From Metellina segmentata (Eukaryota; Arthropoda; Arachnida; Araneae; Tetragnathidae): 64,000 bases of DNA. The position numbers and the translations under genes were made by a program. The notes beneath the pieces were generated by a model. The model saw only the letters and a program-made list of their open reading frames with translations. It ran no database searches and had not been told where the DNA came from. This document shows, in pieces, positions 23,706-35,200 of the stretch. The stretch spans positions 93,180,078 through 93,244,077 of the forward strand of contig OX375879.1 in the NCBI GenBank assembly GCA_947359465.1, read 5' to 3'. Each line of letters opens with the position of its first letter. Position 1 is the first letter of the stretch.

Positions 23706-23758
23706 AGGTATTTTAATTAGCATCGTACTGGAGCAACACAACGGGCTATTAACGACTG
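23706..23758 (-). repeat. SINE terminal fragment
   Basis: ATTAGCATCGTACTGGAGC followed by AACACAACGGGCTATT is the reversed 3' end of the window's SINE family, cut off after about 50 bases where mariner sequence begins. Confidence 0.6.
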
Positions 23759-24176
23759 CAGTACGACGGAAGAGGCCGGAAAGTTTGGAGAAACAAGATC
23801 TGGATGCTTCACCATGATAACGCATTTGCTCACTCGTCTCTCCTTATCCGTAAATTTTTGGAAAAAAAAAGAGATGAATGTCATCCCGCATTCTCCCTAC
23901 TCTCCAGATTTGGCTTTCATAGACTTTTCAGTTCCCTAAGTTGAAATTCACATTGATCAAAATCTTTCAATTTTTGAAATGTAAACTATCACTGAACACA
24001 TAAAATACTGGTCCACTAACGCTCCTAAAACAGTGACAAAATGACGTAGCGTGCTCAAGAAAAGAGTAGGTGCAAGTTTAACGCTATACAATGTCATTAC
24101 AGCTTGGTTGGTACGTTGACGCGTTAGCATTCTACTCGTAATTTCAAAGTTCGGTTTCTTTTTGAACAGACCTCGT
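23759..24176 (+). pseudogene. mariner-like transposase, 3' half with terminal repeat
   Basis: The plus-strand frames encode WMLHHDNAFAHSSLLIRKFL (second catalytic Asp in HDNA) and then, after a shift in a poly-A stretch, MNVIPHSPYSPDLAFIDF (third catalytic Asp region). A stop follows shortly. The downstream text ends at TTTTTGAACAGACCTCGT next to TA, which is the inverted terminal repeat of many mariner elements (ACGAGGTCTGTTC). The 5' half is missing, replaced by SINE sequence. Confidence 0.75.
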
Positions 24177-25942
24177 ATATACTCCTGGTGGGGCACCCAT
24201 GCCGCAAAGGCAGTGCTGCTTTACACGGCTAACATAGGAGGGTGAACGGGTGCCTAATTCAGACTTCTACAGAGATGGCTCCAAGATCTTATGATCAATA
24301 GCAGACGCGCTCTACCTATGTAAAAATGGGATAAGAAAGAAGACGTATAATCCATCTTTACCTACGTTCGACCGTTTCGACTTCAAATTTTCCTCTATTG
24401 GCAACTTTTGTGGTCCTAAATTTGTTTCGTGGAATACACCTTCCTACGTCTTCAAAAGTCTCAATCTTCAAAGTGTTGTTCCATTCCGTTTATTCGATTT
24501 AGCTACATAAGCGTCCAAAGAGCGAAAGTTATGGTCACCTTGTATTTTTTTATTTCCATTGGTCGGGGCGCACTGAGAAGATACAGACAAATGAAGCACT
24601 CAATTCAGAACAAACAGATATAATATACAAAAACGGAACAACAGGAACCGAGTAAAAAGAAGTAGTCATGAAACAAACCATTGGGCGCCTCACCAAAAGT
24701 TCCTCGTCACCCATTATCGAGAAACCTCACAATCACCATGCTAGAGTGTGCTATACAAAGCAAGTGGAATCTGTCAATAGGTTCATTAGTTACACAAAGA
24801 GGGGTAGGATTACTCGGTACAAATGCCAATGTGGCTCAAATGAGCAGCAGGACAATCGTTCCCTGCAAACCTGACCTAACCTGTCATTGCCTTTTGTCTT
24901 GGTTTATCAGGTATTTGTTGTGAACACTCGCACTTCAATGTTTTAAATTTGTTCCACTTAGCACTTCACGTTGGTGCATAAATAATTTTGTCGTGAGGAA
25001 AGAAGTCTGTATATTCTAACAGTCAAGCACTCTTGACGAGGAAATATGCCTGCTCATTGCCTTGTATATTGCTATGGCAAAAGATCAATTACTGAACAGC
25101 GCGTTTATGAGGACAATGGATTATAGCTTTCGAGAGTGGGAATCAATAGAGCCAATGGACTGAAGAGCTCCTTGTGAATTCGACATTACAATTGTTTTTA
25201 AATTTGCAGAGAATATTAGTCAACTGTATTAACGTGATACCCGGATAGCTTCTATTTCGCCATCAAAAGCTGTTCCATGTCATCCCACAGGCGAATAAAA
25301 TTAAAACATTTCGGAAAATACTCCAGCAGCGTAACATGAAACCCCGTAAAATTTTGCTACGAATAATTATCAAAATCCATCGAAATTAAAATAAAATGCT
25401 CTTATGTTAGAAGAGGACCCTCAATTAGCGTTTCTCAATTAGTATTTTGAGCGTCAGTTGGGAATTAGAATTTTATATAGAATTATTTTAGTCTTTCAAG
25501 GTGTTTCAGATGTTTAAAAGGCTTAGTTAAAAAAACAATTATATAAAAGAAAAAAAGTTGATTATATTATTAGAGAGTGATTTATCACAGAATGTTTGTT
25601 TCTGAATGATTAATACTAACTTCGTGTTCAATTTATATGTTCTTAAAGCAATGTCACTTTTCTGTCGAATATACGTACTTAAAACATCAACTTCACGCAA
25701 TATGGAACATATTCTACAAAGCGTGCTATATATAAATCATTTTGTAAGTGAAATTCATATTTTTATTTCTTAGAATATCACAAATCAATATCCCCCCCCC
25801 CCAAAAAAAAAAAAAAAAAAAAACTCGGAGAATCGCATTTCACACAGTAAAATATTATACACGTGGAAAAGTAGTTTCTTTTGTGGACGCAAGCAACACA
25901 CACATTGTCTTCTGGTGATATAAATTTCACTGTATCGGACTA
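24177..25942. other. Intergenic, with a poly-C/poly-A tract
   Basis: No coding segment is supported. ORFs at 24429-24923 lack motifs. A homopolymer junction of about eleven Cs and twenty-one As lies at 25791-25823 and may be a sequencing or assembly weak point. Confidence 0.45.
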
Positions 25943-26818
25943 CACAGTCAAGTCACATTAATGTGACCACCTGTCAAAAGCCAGAATAACCACCTTTGGC
26001 ACCTGCGAGACGTGCAGGAAGAGAGTCAATTAGGTTTCTGAAGGTGTTCACTGGGATGTTGAGACATGCCGACTCCAGTGCCGTGGCCAGCTGCGCTAGA
26101 TTACGCGGTTGAGGATCCATGGCAATTGTTGCAGGGTGTTTGCTTTCAGACGTTTCACGCCGTATACGCCAACGTCCATCTGTCCGATGGAGCACAAAAC
26201 ATGATTCATCGGAAAAAGCCACTTGTCGCCACTTTGGACGTCCAGTTGCGGTAATGGCGTGCAAATTCCAACCTTCGTCGCCGATGAACAGCAGTCAGCA
26301 TAGGTGCATTAACCAGGCGTCTGCTACGGAGGTCCATGCGCAGGCAACGTTCGCTGAACCGTTGTTGAGGATACACTCTTGGTAGCCTTTGGTTCATCTG
26401 GGCGGTCAGTTGCTCAACATTTGCACGTCTATTCGCCCGAACGCATCTCCGTAGCCTTCGTTCGCCTCTGTCATCTATAGCCCATGGTGCACCACATGTG
26501 CCACGACGCTGATTTTGGATAGTGCCATTTTGCCATGCACGGTATAGTTTTACCACGGCGGCACGCGAACAGTTCACAAAATTAGCCGTTTCCGAAATGC
26601 TTCCACTCTTGGCCCGAAAGCCAATAATCATGCACTTTTGGACGTCGGATAAATCACTACGTTTCTGCATTACGCCAACGATTGAAATGCTATCCGATGC
26701 CCTAGGACATCCTTTATATACACTCCACTGCAATGTGATGCCACCTGCCTTTTGTGATTGGTTATATCACGTTGACGTCGAAAGTAGGTGGTGGTCACAT
26801 TAATGTAACTGGACTGTG
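25943..26818 (-). mobile_element. Tc1-type transposon A (left boundary of the duplication)
   Basis: Flanked by TA (25941-25942 and 26819-26820). The inverted ends read CACAGTCAAGTCACATTAAT and, reversed, CACAGTCCAGTTACATTAAT, continuing into GTGACCACC. At 876 bp it is shorter than a full Tc1 element because part of the transposase gene is deleted. From 26121 to the right end and beyond, the sequence is repeated at 47938 and onward. Confidence 0.9.
25974..26733 (-). pseudogene. Tc1-like transposase, internally deleted (copy A)
   Basis: The N-terminal part (from 26733) has the paired HTH region of Tc1 transposases: MQKRSDLSDVQKCMIIGF, SISETANFVNCSRAAV, then an HTH with RRLRRCVRANRRANVEQL. After a frame change, WRQVAFSDESCFVLHRTDGR gives the first catalytic Asp. 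It then joins directly to the C-terminal part (PQPRNLAQLATALESA, FRNLIDSLPARL). The segment with GGSIMVWGMF and the second and third catalytic acids is deleted. It is inactive but may be mobilised in trans. Confidence 0.85.
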
Positions 26819-28487
26819 TATAATATACTATTAGATATAGTATTACTATCGTTATTATTATTATTATTGTTTGCACACATGGGAAGCTTTTAAGTTGTTC
26901 AAGTGAAAAAATCTTATGACAAAGTATGCTGTTGGCAGAGATCGGACAGGGATATTAAAAAACCAAAACGCACAATTATAAAATTATTTTAGTTTATTCA
27001 CTATTCGATATCATGTAATCTTAAACTTTCAAGTATAAAGCACTCCAATCAAACAATCACAAATACTTTTGATTCACTTGAAAATTTGTTTTTAATTTTT
27101 TTTATTACGGAACATATACTTCTGTGGCTTATCACAGAGTCACGGAGTCCTTCAACTTCAATGCAATCAGTTATTACTTTTTATCATGCGAAAGAAATTT
27201 ACAGCGCTGAACAAGTGACTTGTTACAAGAGAAAACGAAAACAATCGCAAATAACTTTCTTTTGAGTTTGAGCTGTTCTCTTATCAATTTTAAATTGCAG
27301 AAAGGAAATGTCCACATTCCGCCCATTCGGGTTTAAAAATGAACTAGTTTTACATACTATTACAAGGGCGCATGTAAACAACAAAAATTAGTTTTCGGCT
27401 AAATGAATAAAGGATACCTGCGCATTTATTAGATGAATAGCGAAAGCAAGTATATTTTTTTCGATATTATAAAAACTACATTGGTTAAAATTTAAAATTC
27501 GTGAACATGATATTCTTTGATTTAAGTAAGAAAGTATAAGTTAAAAAGTTTTGTCGCTTTAAATAGTTATTGTTTCTTTCGATGTTGAAGGACAAAATCT
27601 GAGATTTTTTTCCACTATCGTCATATGGAATTTTATTTTAAGATTACCGATGTATTACTGAATGATGGGATATTTGTTTGAACAAGTTTCACTTAGATTT
27701 AAAGTGTATCAATAGTATAGGCAAGATTTCATTTCTTAGGGGAATACAAAGCTAGAAATATGATTTGTATGCAAAATGAATCAATGAGGATCATATTGCA
27801 TTGATAAAAAGAGACATTGGTATAGAAGTCTTCTCAATATATTTGATCGGCAGACATAATTTAAGGGGTCTGATTACTGAAAGTAAAAATACTAATGACA
27901 CACATAGAATTAACAAAATAATAATGACATATACTATGACAGTACATATCAGCCTTCGATAATTCGTCTTTTTGTAAAATATAACAATGTATGTAATTTT
28001 GCATCACTTTCTCTTATCTGAATTTCTAGGAAGATTGTTGTGTTAGAGAGAAAAAATATCACGTTTTTACACTTATATTCCGTAATGTGTGTGTAAATAG
28101 CGAAATTAATAAATTTTTATTTCAAAATTTTCGAAATGTTTCTTATTTTTATAGATTATTATTAACATTTGTTTTAAAAATCCTACATTACCTTCTTCTT
28201 TTCTATCATGCTAAGACTTGAATTTCCCGCACCTATTATGCCAGAAAATTTTATAGGTTTAAAAATAAATATTTTAGAATTAAATTACTTTGTGGAGTCA
28301 ATGCTAAACTACTCACAGATTGCTTTGGCATGTGAATAAGATCGCAACAATAAATACAAGCTATGCAGATCGATTCCTTTATTATATTCTCCATTATTTT
28401 ATAGTAATACATCAGAGAGAGCTATTTTAAACATCAAATCAATATAATTTAAAACAATACCAATTCATTTAGTCTTGAAACTATTAA
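26819..28487. other. Unit A, AT-rich, nothing recognised (matches 48623-50298)
   Basis: No ORF, exon or transposon family could be supported; the matching segment of copy B is equally silent. Confidence 0.4.
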
Positions 28488-28688
28488 TTATTTTTTCTTC
28501 ATCTTCTTCGAACTGACAGATGCATGTCCTACTTTATAGCTCCAATCAATCTTTGTATTCGGCATCAAATACACCTGTGAAAAACGTTTTGTGTTAAAAT
28601 CACTTTTCACAAAGGCAAGTTTCATACAATACAAACTCGAAGGCTTCAAACAAGGGTTGTGCATGAACTGAAAAGTGTTACCCCTCAT
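28488..28688 (-). CDS. Candidate terminal coding exon, copy A (unknown protein)
   Basis: A 66-codon frame ends in TAA after a basic SSKKMKKK tail. Two possible splice acceptors lie inside: TTTTCAG before TTCATGCAC, and TTTTTCACAG before GTGTATTTG. Copy B (50299-50499) differs at three bases in this frame and all three are silent, so both encode the same residues. The segment CMKLAFVKSDF resembles CDYKAFVKSNS in exon 3 of the candidate secreted gene 5 kb upstream. No upstream partner exon was found. The function is unknown; it may be a last exon or a chance ORF. Confidence 0.35.
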   Translation of the reverse strand: MRGNTFQFMHNPCLKPSSLYCMKLAFVKSDFNTKRFSQVYLMPNTKIDWSYKVGHASVSSKKMKKK

Positions 28689-29090
28689 AGATTAAACCCT
28701 CTGAGGTGTTTAGACACATAGTTCTACCTTGCATTCTGCATTTTTGCCTGCTCGGTTTCTTGAAATTTTTATAATACTTGGAACCGCTACAGTCTATGTT
28801 TATAGCTATAAGAACGGACTTGGCAGTTTTTTGGCGCAATTCTAAAGTCGCCAAGGAAAGAATTATTTTAAAAATATTTTTCTTTCAAAAATATTAGAAG
28901 GGAAAATGAAAGCTTGAAAACACATTTAAGAACGTTTATAAAAGCGTATGTTTTCGAATTTTTTACAAAAAATAATAAGTATGAACATATTTCAAAAAAC
29001 ATTTGTGAACCAGCAGAAAAAGTAAGCAGCAAATGTTGGGTAAGAATACCCTGGCATACTAAAAAAAAAAAAAAAAGAAAGAGATTTGTA

Positions 29091-29098
<8 letters not shown>

Positions 29099-29142
<44 letters not shown>
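29099..29142. repeat. (TA)n microsatellite, present only in copy A
   Basis: About 22 TA units follow an A-rich stretch. At the matching place in copy B (near 50890-50905) only A-rich sequence remains, so the locus changed after duplication. Confidence 0.9.
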
Positions 29143-29144
<2 letters not shown>

Positions 29145-29631
29145 AAAAAAAGAAATAAAATAACTTGATACGTCAGAACTGTTTTGCTGGAAAAAATTAT
29201 TAAAGAAGAAAATTCCAAAAATGGCGTGAAACCAATAACTGGCAGGACTCTACCGTGAAAAAATAAATAAAAATTCCACAACTGGAGAAAAACAATTAAC
29301 TGAATCAATGAAGTAAATAATAAAAATTTTAAAAGACCAATGCAATCAAAGGATACTTTAAAATTAAAAAAACCAATGGAATTAAAGAAAAAATTTCAAA
29401 CGAAGCAATGAAATCAAACGACTTTAACGGATTGTGAAAGAACTTTCCAGATTAATCGAAATGAATATTTAAAGTTTCCATTTGCCGAGGTTGCCATGAA
29501 AACCCCAATAACCGTAAATACAGCCTTAACCTACCGTAACTTGCTACTAGTAGTACGCCGAAAAATTCGCCACGGCCGTTGCCACCGCTATAAACGTAGA
29601 CTGTAGATGTACCATCTATTTTTACCAATAT

Positions 29632-29866
29632 AATTTACGAAAGGATTCTATTCGAAACAAATGACCGATATAATCTTTCTGAAAGATTATAGTCGAGTGA
29701 AATGTGCAATGGAATCTTTCCAAGGGATTGTATTCTGAGAAAGGTATTAATATAATCTTTCCAGGGGATTCTATTCTGGAGAATGGGCCATTAGAATCTT
29801 TACAAAACATTGTATTCGAAGGAACGGAGCTATTGAATCTTTCCAAAGATTGAAAGAATCCATAGA
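29632..29866. repeat. 41-bp minisatellite, copy A
   Basis: The word AATCTTT recurs at 29672, 29713, 29754, 29795 and 29836, exactly 41 bases apart each time. Units share AATCTTTCCA, GGGATT and TATTC. A first, weaker unit begins near 29632. The period is not a multiple of three, so it is not a protein repeat. Confidence 0.85.
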
Positions 29867-31470
29867 TTCGTTAGAAAGATGTGGTCATTTAGTCATTCAA
29901 TGTGTATTGTGAAGTAAAAACAACACTACACTACTCGAAAATCTTGCGAGGTTAAGGGTTAAAGAAAAATATGCAAATATAACCATAAATATTTGCAAGT
30001 GAAAACCGAAAGGCATCAGAGTGAATGGGAGCTAACAGTTTAGGATAGCTGGGAAGCTGTTTCCATTTGCATCAGGATATCATAAACTACCATTGACCAT
30101 GTTTGAGAAATCAGCTAATGCATATTTAGTAATGAAATACGCCTCACTTATATTTGTCATTACTATTAATTACACAATCATTATTTCAGAAATTGTTTAT
30201 TCATCTTAAATGTTGCTACTTATTCCTTGAGGGCCTAGCTCTTTGAGTCCAAACACTCTCAAAATGTCCAACACTAGATCACGACTTTCATAGAGATCTT
30301 TTCTTGCCAAACCACCGCAAGACAAACGATGATTTGAAATCAATGTTCAGTGTCATAATTTTTAAGCAAGTTGTAAAAGTCTTATGAACGAAGGATAGAG
30401 ATTGGATGTGACAGCTCTTATATCTAGAAAAATTAACTATCAGCTAACTTGTAAATTAAATGTAAATTAATAATTCTTTCGTTGTGGGAGCAATATTAAA
30501 AAAAAAAAAAAAGACTTATGGAAAGTTTATTTCCTTATGGTAACTGAAGGCCGATCTACATCCTCGAATAACAACGTTCAATGCTAGAGTCAATGGGCAT
30601 TCCAAAAGAACAGCAATTGTCAAGTAACTTCACTTGAGCCTTTGTACATCGTATTGCAAGTTCCCGTCTAACTGAGATTTAAATTTTATTGAGTGTGTGT
30701 CAATCCTTCAATCAGTTTATCTGTTGAACGATATATCCACACGAAGGATATATTAAGTGTTTCATTTGTTTAAAGAGGTATGTAAGTGGAATAGACCAAT
30801 TACTAAATCACTAACGGTTGTTTAGAAAAACCTGCTTCAACATTGAAGAATATCTGTCAGGTGCCGTGTGTACTTAAGAGTCAAAAATGAAGCAATGCCT
30901 ATTTGACGCAAAACGCTTTGTATTACAAAGATAATAAATTAAGTTATTATTTATTTATATGAGACTCAATTGCTTTTTTTTTGTTTTTCTGGTGGCTGTA
31001 CAGCATTCCAAAAACTATAAGAGGAGACGAAATAGGCATTCGACGTACTTGAATCTGACCTATACGCGTCTGCGCTAAGAACCCCAGTACCAAGTTAGCT
31101 GACGAGCCTCTCATGAAATTCGAAAGATGCACCCAAGTACAATCTTTAAAGTACAAATGTTTAAATTTTTAAACCTTATTTCCTTGTTACAATTACTGTC
31201 CAACCTTACTGTACAAATGGCAATTTGAAAAATACTTTTTGAACGTAGAAAACAAGCTGCCAATACAGAATTAAAAACTTTCTACATATCTCCGGCTGCC
31301 TCCATAAGATATCTAGCTCTGATACCATGGTACCGGTGACCCTTTAGCCTAATGTAGAGGTTCTGACTTTCATATCTAAATTTTAATGTAAATATATTTT
31401 TCAATGTCTAAATTTTAAGCAAAAAACGCTTTCCAGTCAACATGGGAAATGCAGTAAGAAATACCCTTAA

Positions 31471-32248
31471 GGGAACTGAGACGTTCTCTACAACGCAAAA
31501 CATGAAAATTTGTGGTGTACAAGACCTCCTTATTTTTCAATAAAAAAGAAATCCCTCAACTAAAAGACTATATTTATAAAAACTACATGCTTCATTCCTT
31601 ATATTAAAGTAAAAGTATATTCATTCTTTGCATTATTATTTTAAATATGAGAAATCGAATAAGTACTTACAATAAACAGCCTTCTAATACATGGTGATGA
31701 ATAGGTACGCTCGTAAAAAAATCTATTCATATTAAATAGGTGTAATTTTTTATGAACCTTTCTATGGTAATAACTCATCCAATGAACACAATTTATTTCA
31801 TTTCTTATTGATAGAATTTTTTTATTCACCAATTTTATGAGAAAAATCAGCCTTTTTTTCAAAATTTCAAATTTTTTCGATTCAACTTTTTTTTATAATT
31901 TTTACATTTAACGTACTGCAATAAAAATTAGTTTACTTCAATCCATATACATTTGTGTCAATATTAAAGCATGCATTAGGATTTTCCAAGCAGTAGAAAA
32001 ATTTTTAAGCGTACCTATTCATCACCATGAATTAGAAGGCTGTTTATTGTAAGTACTTATTCGATTTCTCATATTTTAAAAAATAATGAAAATAATGAAT
32101 ATACTTTTACTGTAATATAATGAATGAAGCATGTAGTTTTTATAAATATAGTCTTTTAGTGGAGGGATTTCTTTTTTATTGAAAAAAAAAGAGGTCTTGT
32201 ATACCACAAATTTTCATGTTTTGCGTTGTCGAGAACGTCTAAGTTCCC
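31471..32248. mobile_element. 778-bp long-TIR element with TTAA duplication (piggyBac/Kolobok-type MITE)
   Basis: Flanked by TTAA on both sides (31467-31470 and 32249-32252). The ends are inverted repeats of about 241 bp each (31471-31711 and 32008-32248), starting GGGAACTGAGACGTTCTC and GGGAACTTAGACGTTCTC. The roughly 300-bp centre is AT-rich with no transposase. Copy B has the unoccupied site (53193-53196, reading TTGA). The element sits 34 bases beyond the stop codon of gene copy A, in its likely 3' UTR; read on the minus strand its first arm supplies an AATAAA. Confidence 0.88.
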
Positions 32249-32285
32249 TTAACATGAATTACAACATTTACTTACCATGAGTATA

Positions 32286-35200
32286 CTAATTTTCATCCGT
32301 ATGAGTATGCTCATCTCCATCACTATGAGTATGCCCATTTCCATCACTATGAGTATGTCCATCACTATGTGTATGTCCATCTCCATCAGTATGATTGTGA
32401 AATCCAAGCGAACCTTTGGGGTGTTTCAAACCATCTTTGCCATTTTCATGGTGATCAGAAAGGACTGAAGTCAAAAATATACATAGTAAATGGTTTCGAT
32501 ATAAATTATAGTAATAATAAGTTCAATGAATAATTTAATTAATTAATAAAAGTATGGATTATGTCACTTGTTTATCCGTAGATAACGCCCACCCAATTTG
32601 TATTTTGACTAATTCTATAGAGCTTCAACAATGTCTTCATCAACACAAATCAAGCAGCCTCGTTTTTCGAATTAAAGAAGTTATAAATCTTATCTACAAA
32701 TTGTAAGACGACATTTTGCAGTGGATTCCCGCGCATTGTGGTAATCATGACAACCATATGGTAGACAAATTAGCTACAAAATCGGGTCCAGTTCCCTGGG
32801 ATTCAACGTCATTCTCAGGGATAGTTAATTAACGTTGCCCTAGAGCAACACAATGGGCTATTGGTGACGGTTCGGGATCAATCCTGAAGGTAAATATCCA
32901 AGGACAACGTCTCGTAATATTGAACCACAGTCAGATGATGAAGTCACATCTGAGCTGGCATCCCACTCTCCATACTTCCACACCACGTCAACGTGAGAAC
33001 GTTCGAGGTTAAGACAGATTTTACGTGCCCCAACCTTCGTGTACTCGATGGTCTTTAGCTGGACCGAGTTCCGAATGTGCAAAACTCCGGTTGCTAATCC
33101 GTTTCTTTTCCAACTGAGCTGTTCGGATCCACTATTAGGGAGCCTAAACAAGACAACTAAACAGATTTTATAAACAGTTTGGCGTGACAACTAGAAAAGT
33201 ACACGATCAAGTCGCAACTTGTTTTTTCCCTACAGGAGCCTAAGAGGAGTGCTTCTTTTCTACTTTCGTCCCTCTGCTCTTTCTTGAAATAGTAAATTAT
33301 GGAATCTTAAGTTAGTTTTCCTGTTTATTAATTGATATGGTGGTCAGGGTGTTGTCTTCTAGATTGAAATTTGACTGATTCGAATCCGAGGCCGGGTGTG
33401 GATGTTTGTCCGTTTGGAACGAATGTCTCTCTATACATCGGGTTGTATTTTGAATTTATAATATGTATGTGAGGGGTAACGTGAAAGTGGAGCTCCAGGT
33501 GGTTCACAATTCCCCTTTTGCGATGCCATGTTTACTAAAGCACTTTTCAGTTGAAATTGTCCGGGCATTTATAAAATCATTAATTTTCCATGATTTTGTT
33601 TAAATTTTTTCTGCCTGGTGTGTGGCACCGACTTGACCAAATAAATCCTCATCCAAGAAACCCAATAAACCAAACTTACACACAGGAGAAACAATGTAAC
33701 TATTCGATTTTACGAAGGCCTTGTAGTCACATTTGCAATCAAGGTCAGGATTGGTAATAAGTACCCAAGAGTATATTTGCACAAGTTCCATCTTTGGAAT
33801 CTCTAAATAAAGTTATATCGCATCGTTTACGTTACCACTTCAAAAACACTTCATGTCAGGGTTGTCCGTCCAACCCATGGAGCTAATAATACTGCCCCTA
33901 ACACCATTTGACTACAGTTTACATTATTCGAAGACCTATAAATTTCCAAGGGGAAAAAAAAAACACCCTTCTTTCACCTTGTTAATGTCATTGCTCATTA
34001 GCAAGAATTACATTTAGGAGCAACTATTTTTAAGGATAAAACACATGAAAAGTAAAATTAGATAAAAAATTTCTGACGATCACTTTGAGAACTTAGTAAG
34101 AATTTTAACCATTTCTATTAATAGAACTCACTAGGAATTGTAACTATTTCCATCAACAGAACTCACTAGAAATTGTGAAAATTTACAAGTCATACATTGA
34201 GGCATTAGTTTCATAGAAAAGATTGAATATCTCACTAGTTTTATGTTTATGTTGCCCTCTTTTTAACAATGGTAATGATAACTGACAAATAAATTGCCAA
34301 AATTTCTGAAACACAAGGAAATAAATGAAATTATTCTAGTTTTAAAACCGAAAAACAGAAATTCCCTGATAAATACATATCATATAAAAGCAAAAATGTG
34401 TGAATAAATTCGCAGAAGAATGAAAGTTAAATATGAATGGACAATGAGAACGTGGAAATGGTGAAATAAAGTTAACTGACAGAAAGATGGTAATGTAAAT
34501 GAAGAAACTTATTATACCTGAACAAGTTTCATAGGTTAACCTTCCAAACTTGCAATATTCTAGAATTTCGCTATGCATAGAAAATCAAATAGCTTAATGT
34601 TTTACCGATTAATAGAAAAAAAAATTTAAATTCAGAGTAAAAAATCCCATTCTGTATACAGGGTGATTCGAAAATCATAATGAGGTCTGAAGTTTTAATA
34701 ACTTTGAATTAGTTATTTGTATTAAGAATTCGGACCGAACAACAGCGATATTACTAACAAACCCACAGATAAACAACTTTGTCCCAACAAGCATATCGTC
34801 GTCATAGTGGCGTGTACGATTCTCCAAGTGAATCAATGATTAAACGTTTGGTTGGGTGTTTTGAAGAACAGGGTTCATTAAGTGATTTTACGAGAACAGG
34901 CCAACCACCCTCCAGAGGAAGTAACAGTTAATCCTCCTGGTGGTTTACACGACCACATATCACGTCACTAACAAAACTGACCAAATCGCGATGGACGAGA
35001 TCGAGATACCTCGCCAGAAGAAGAACACAGACAAGATCTTGATCTGGTTATTGTCAAAAAATAGGCAATATCTTGATGACGAATTGTCATGTCATTTGCA
35101 GAATGGTTCAGATCGTTAGGAACGAGATATCTGGTTGAAACCACTTAACGCAGGCCTCGAAATAGATTTTTTAGTACAGGTGCACCTTGTGCAGCTAAGT

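Larger units (their letters stand above)
28689..31470. other. Unit A, non-coding with microsatellite and minisatellite
   Basis: Contains a (TA)n tract, a 41-bp minisatellite, A-rich stretches, and an unassigned minus-strand ORF at 30947-31156 that ends by an AATAAATAATA tract in copy A and is altered in copy B. No gene is supported. Confidence 0.4.

Noticed and set aside
28868..29308. 146-codon minus-strand ORF with Tyr-Ile repeats
   Set aside because: Produced by reading through the TA microsatellite and flanking A/T runs; absent in this form from copy B.
32277..32468. Plus-strand ORF with repeated Met/Ile/Ser codons (and its copy at 53221)
   Set aside because: It is the antisense shadow of the His-rich exon 4; the repeat is explained by the GATGG.CATAC units on the minus strand.
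33340..33425. Possible tRNA gene because of A- and B-box motifs
   Set aside because: No cloverleaf or anticodon arm can be formed; the boxes match the head of the window's SINE family.
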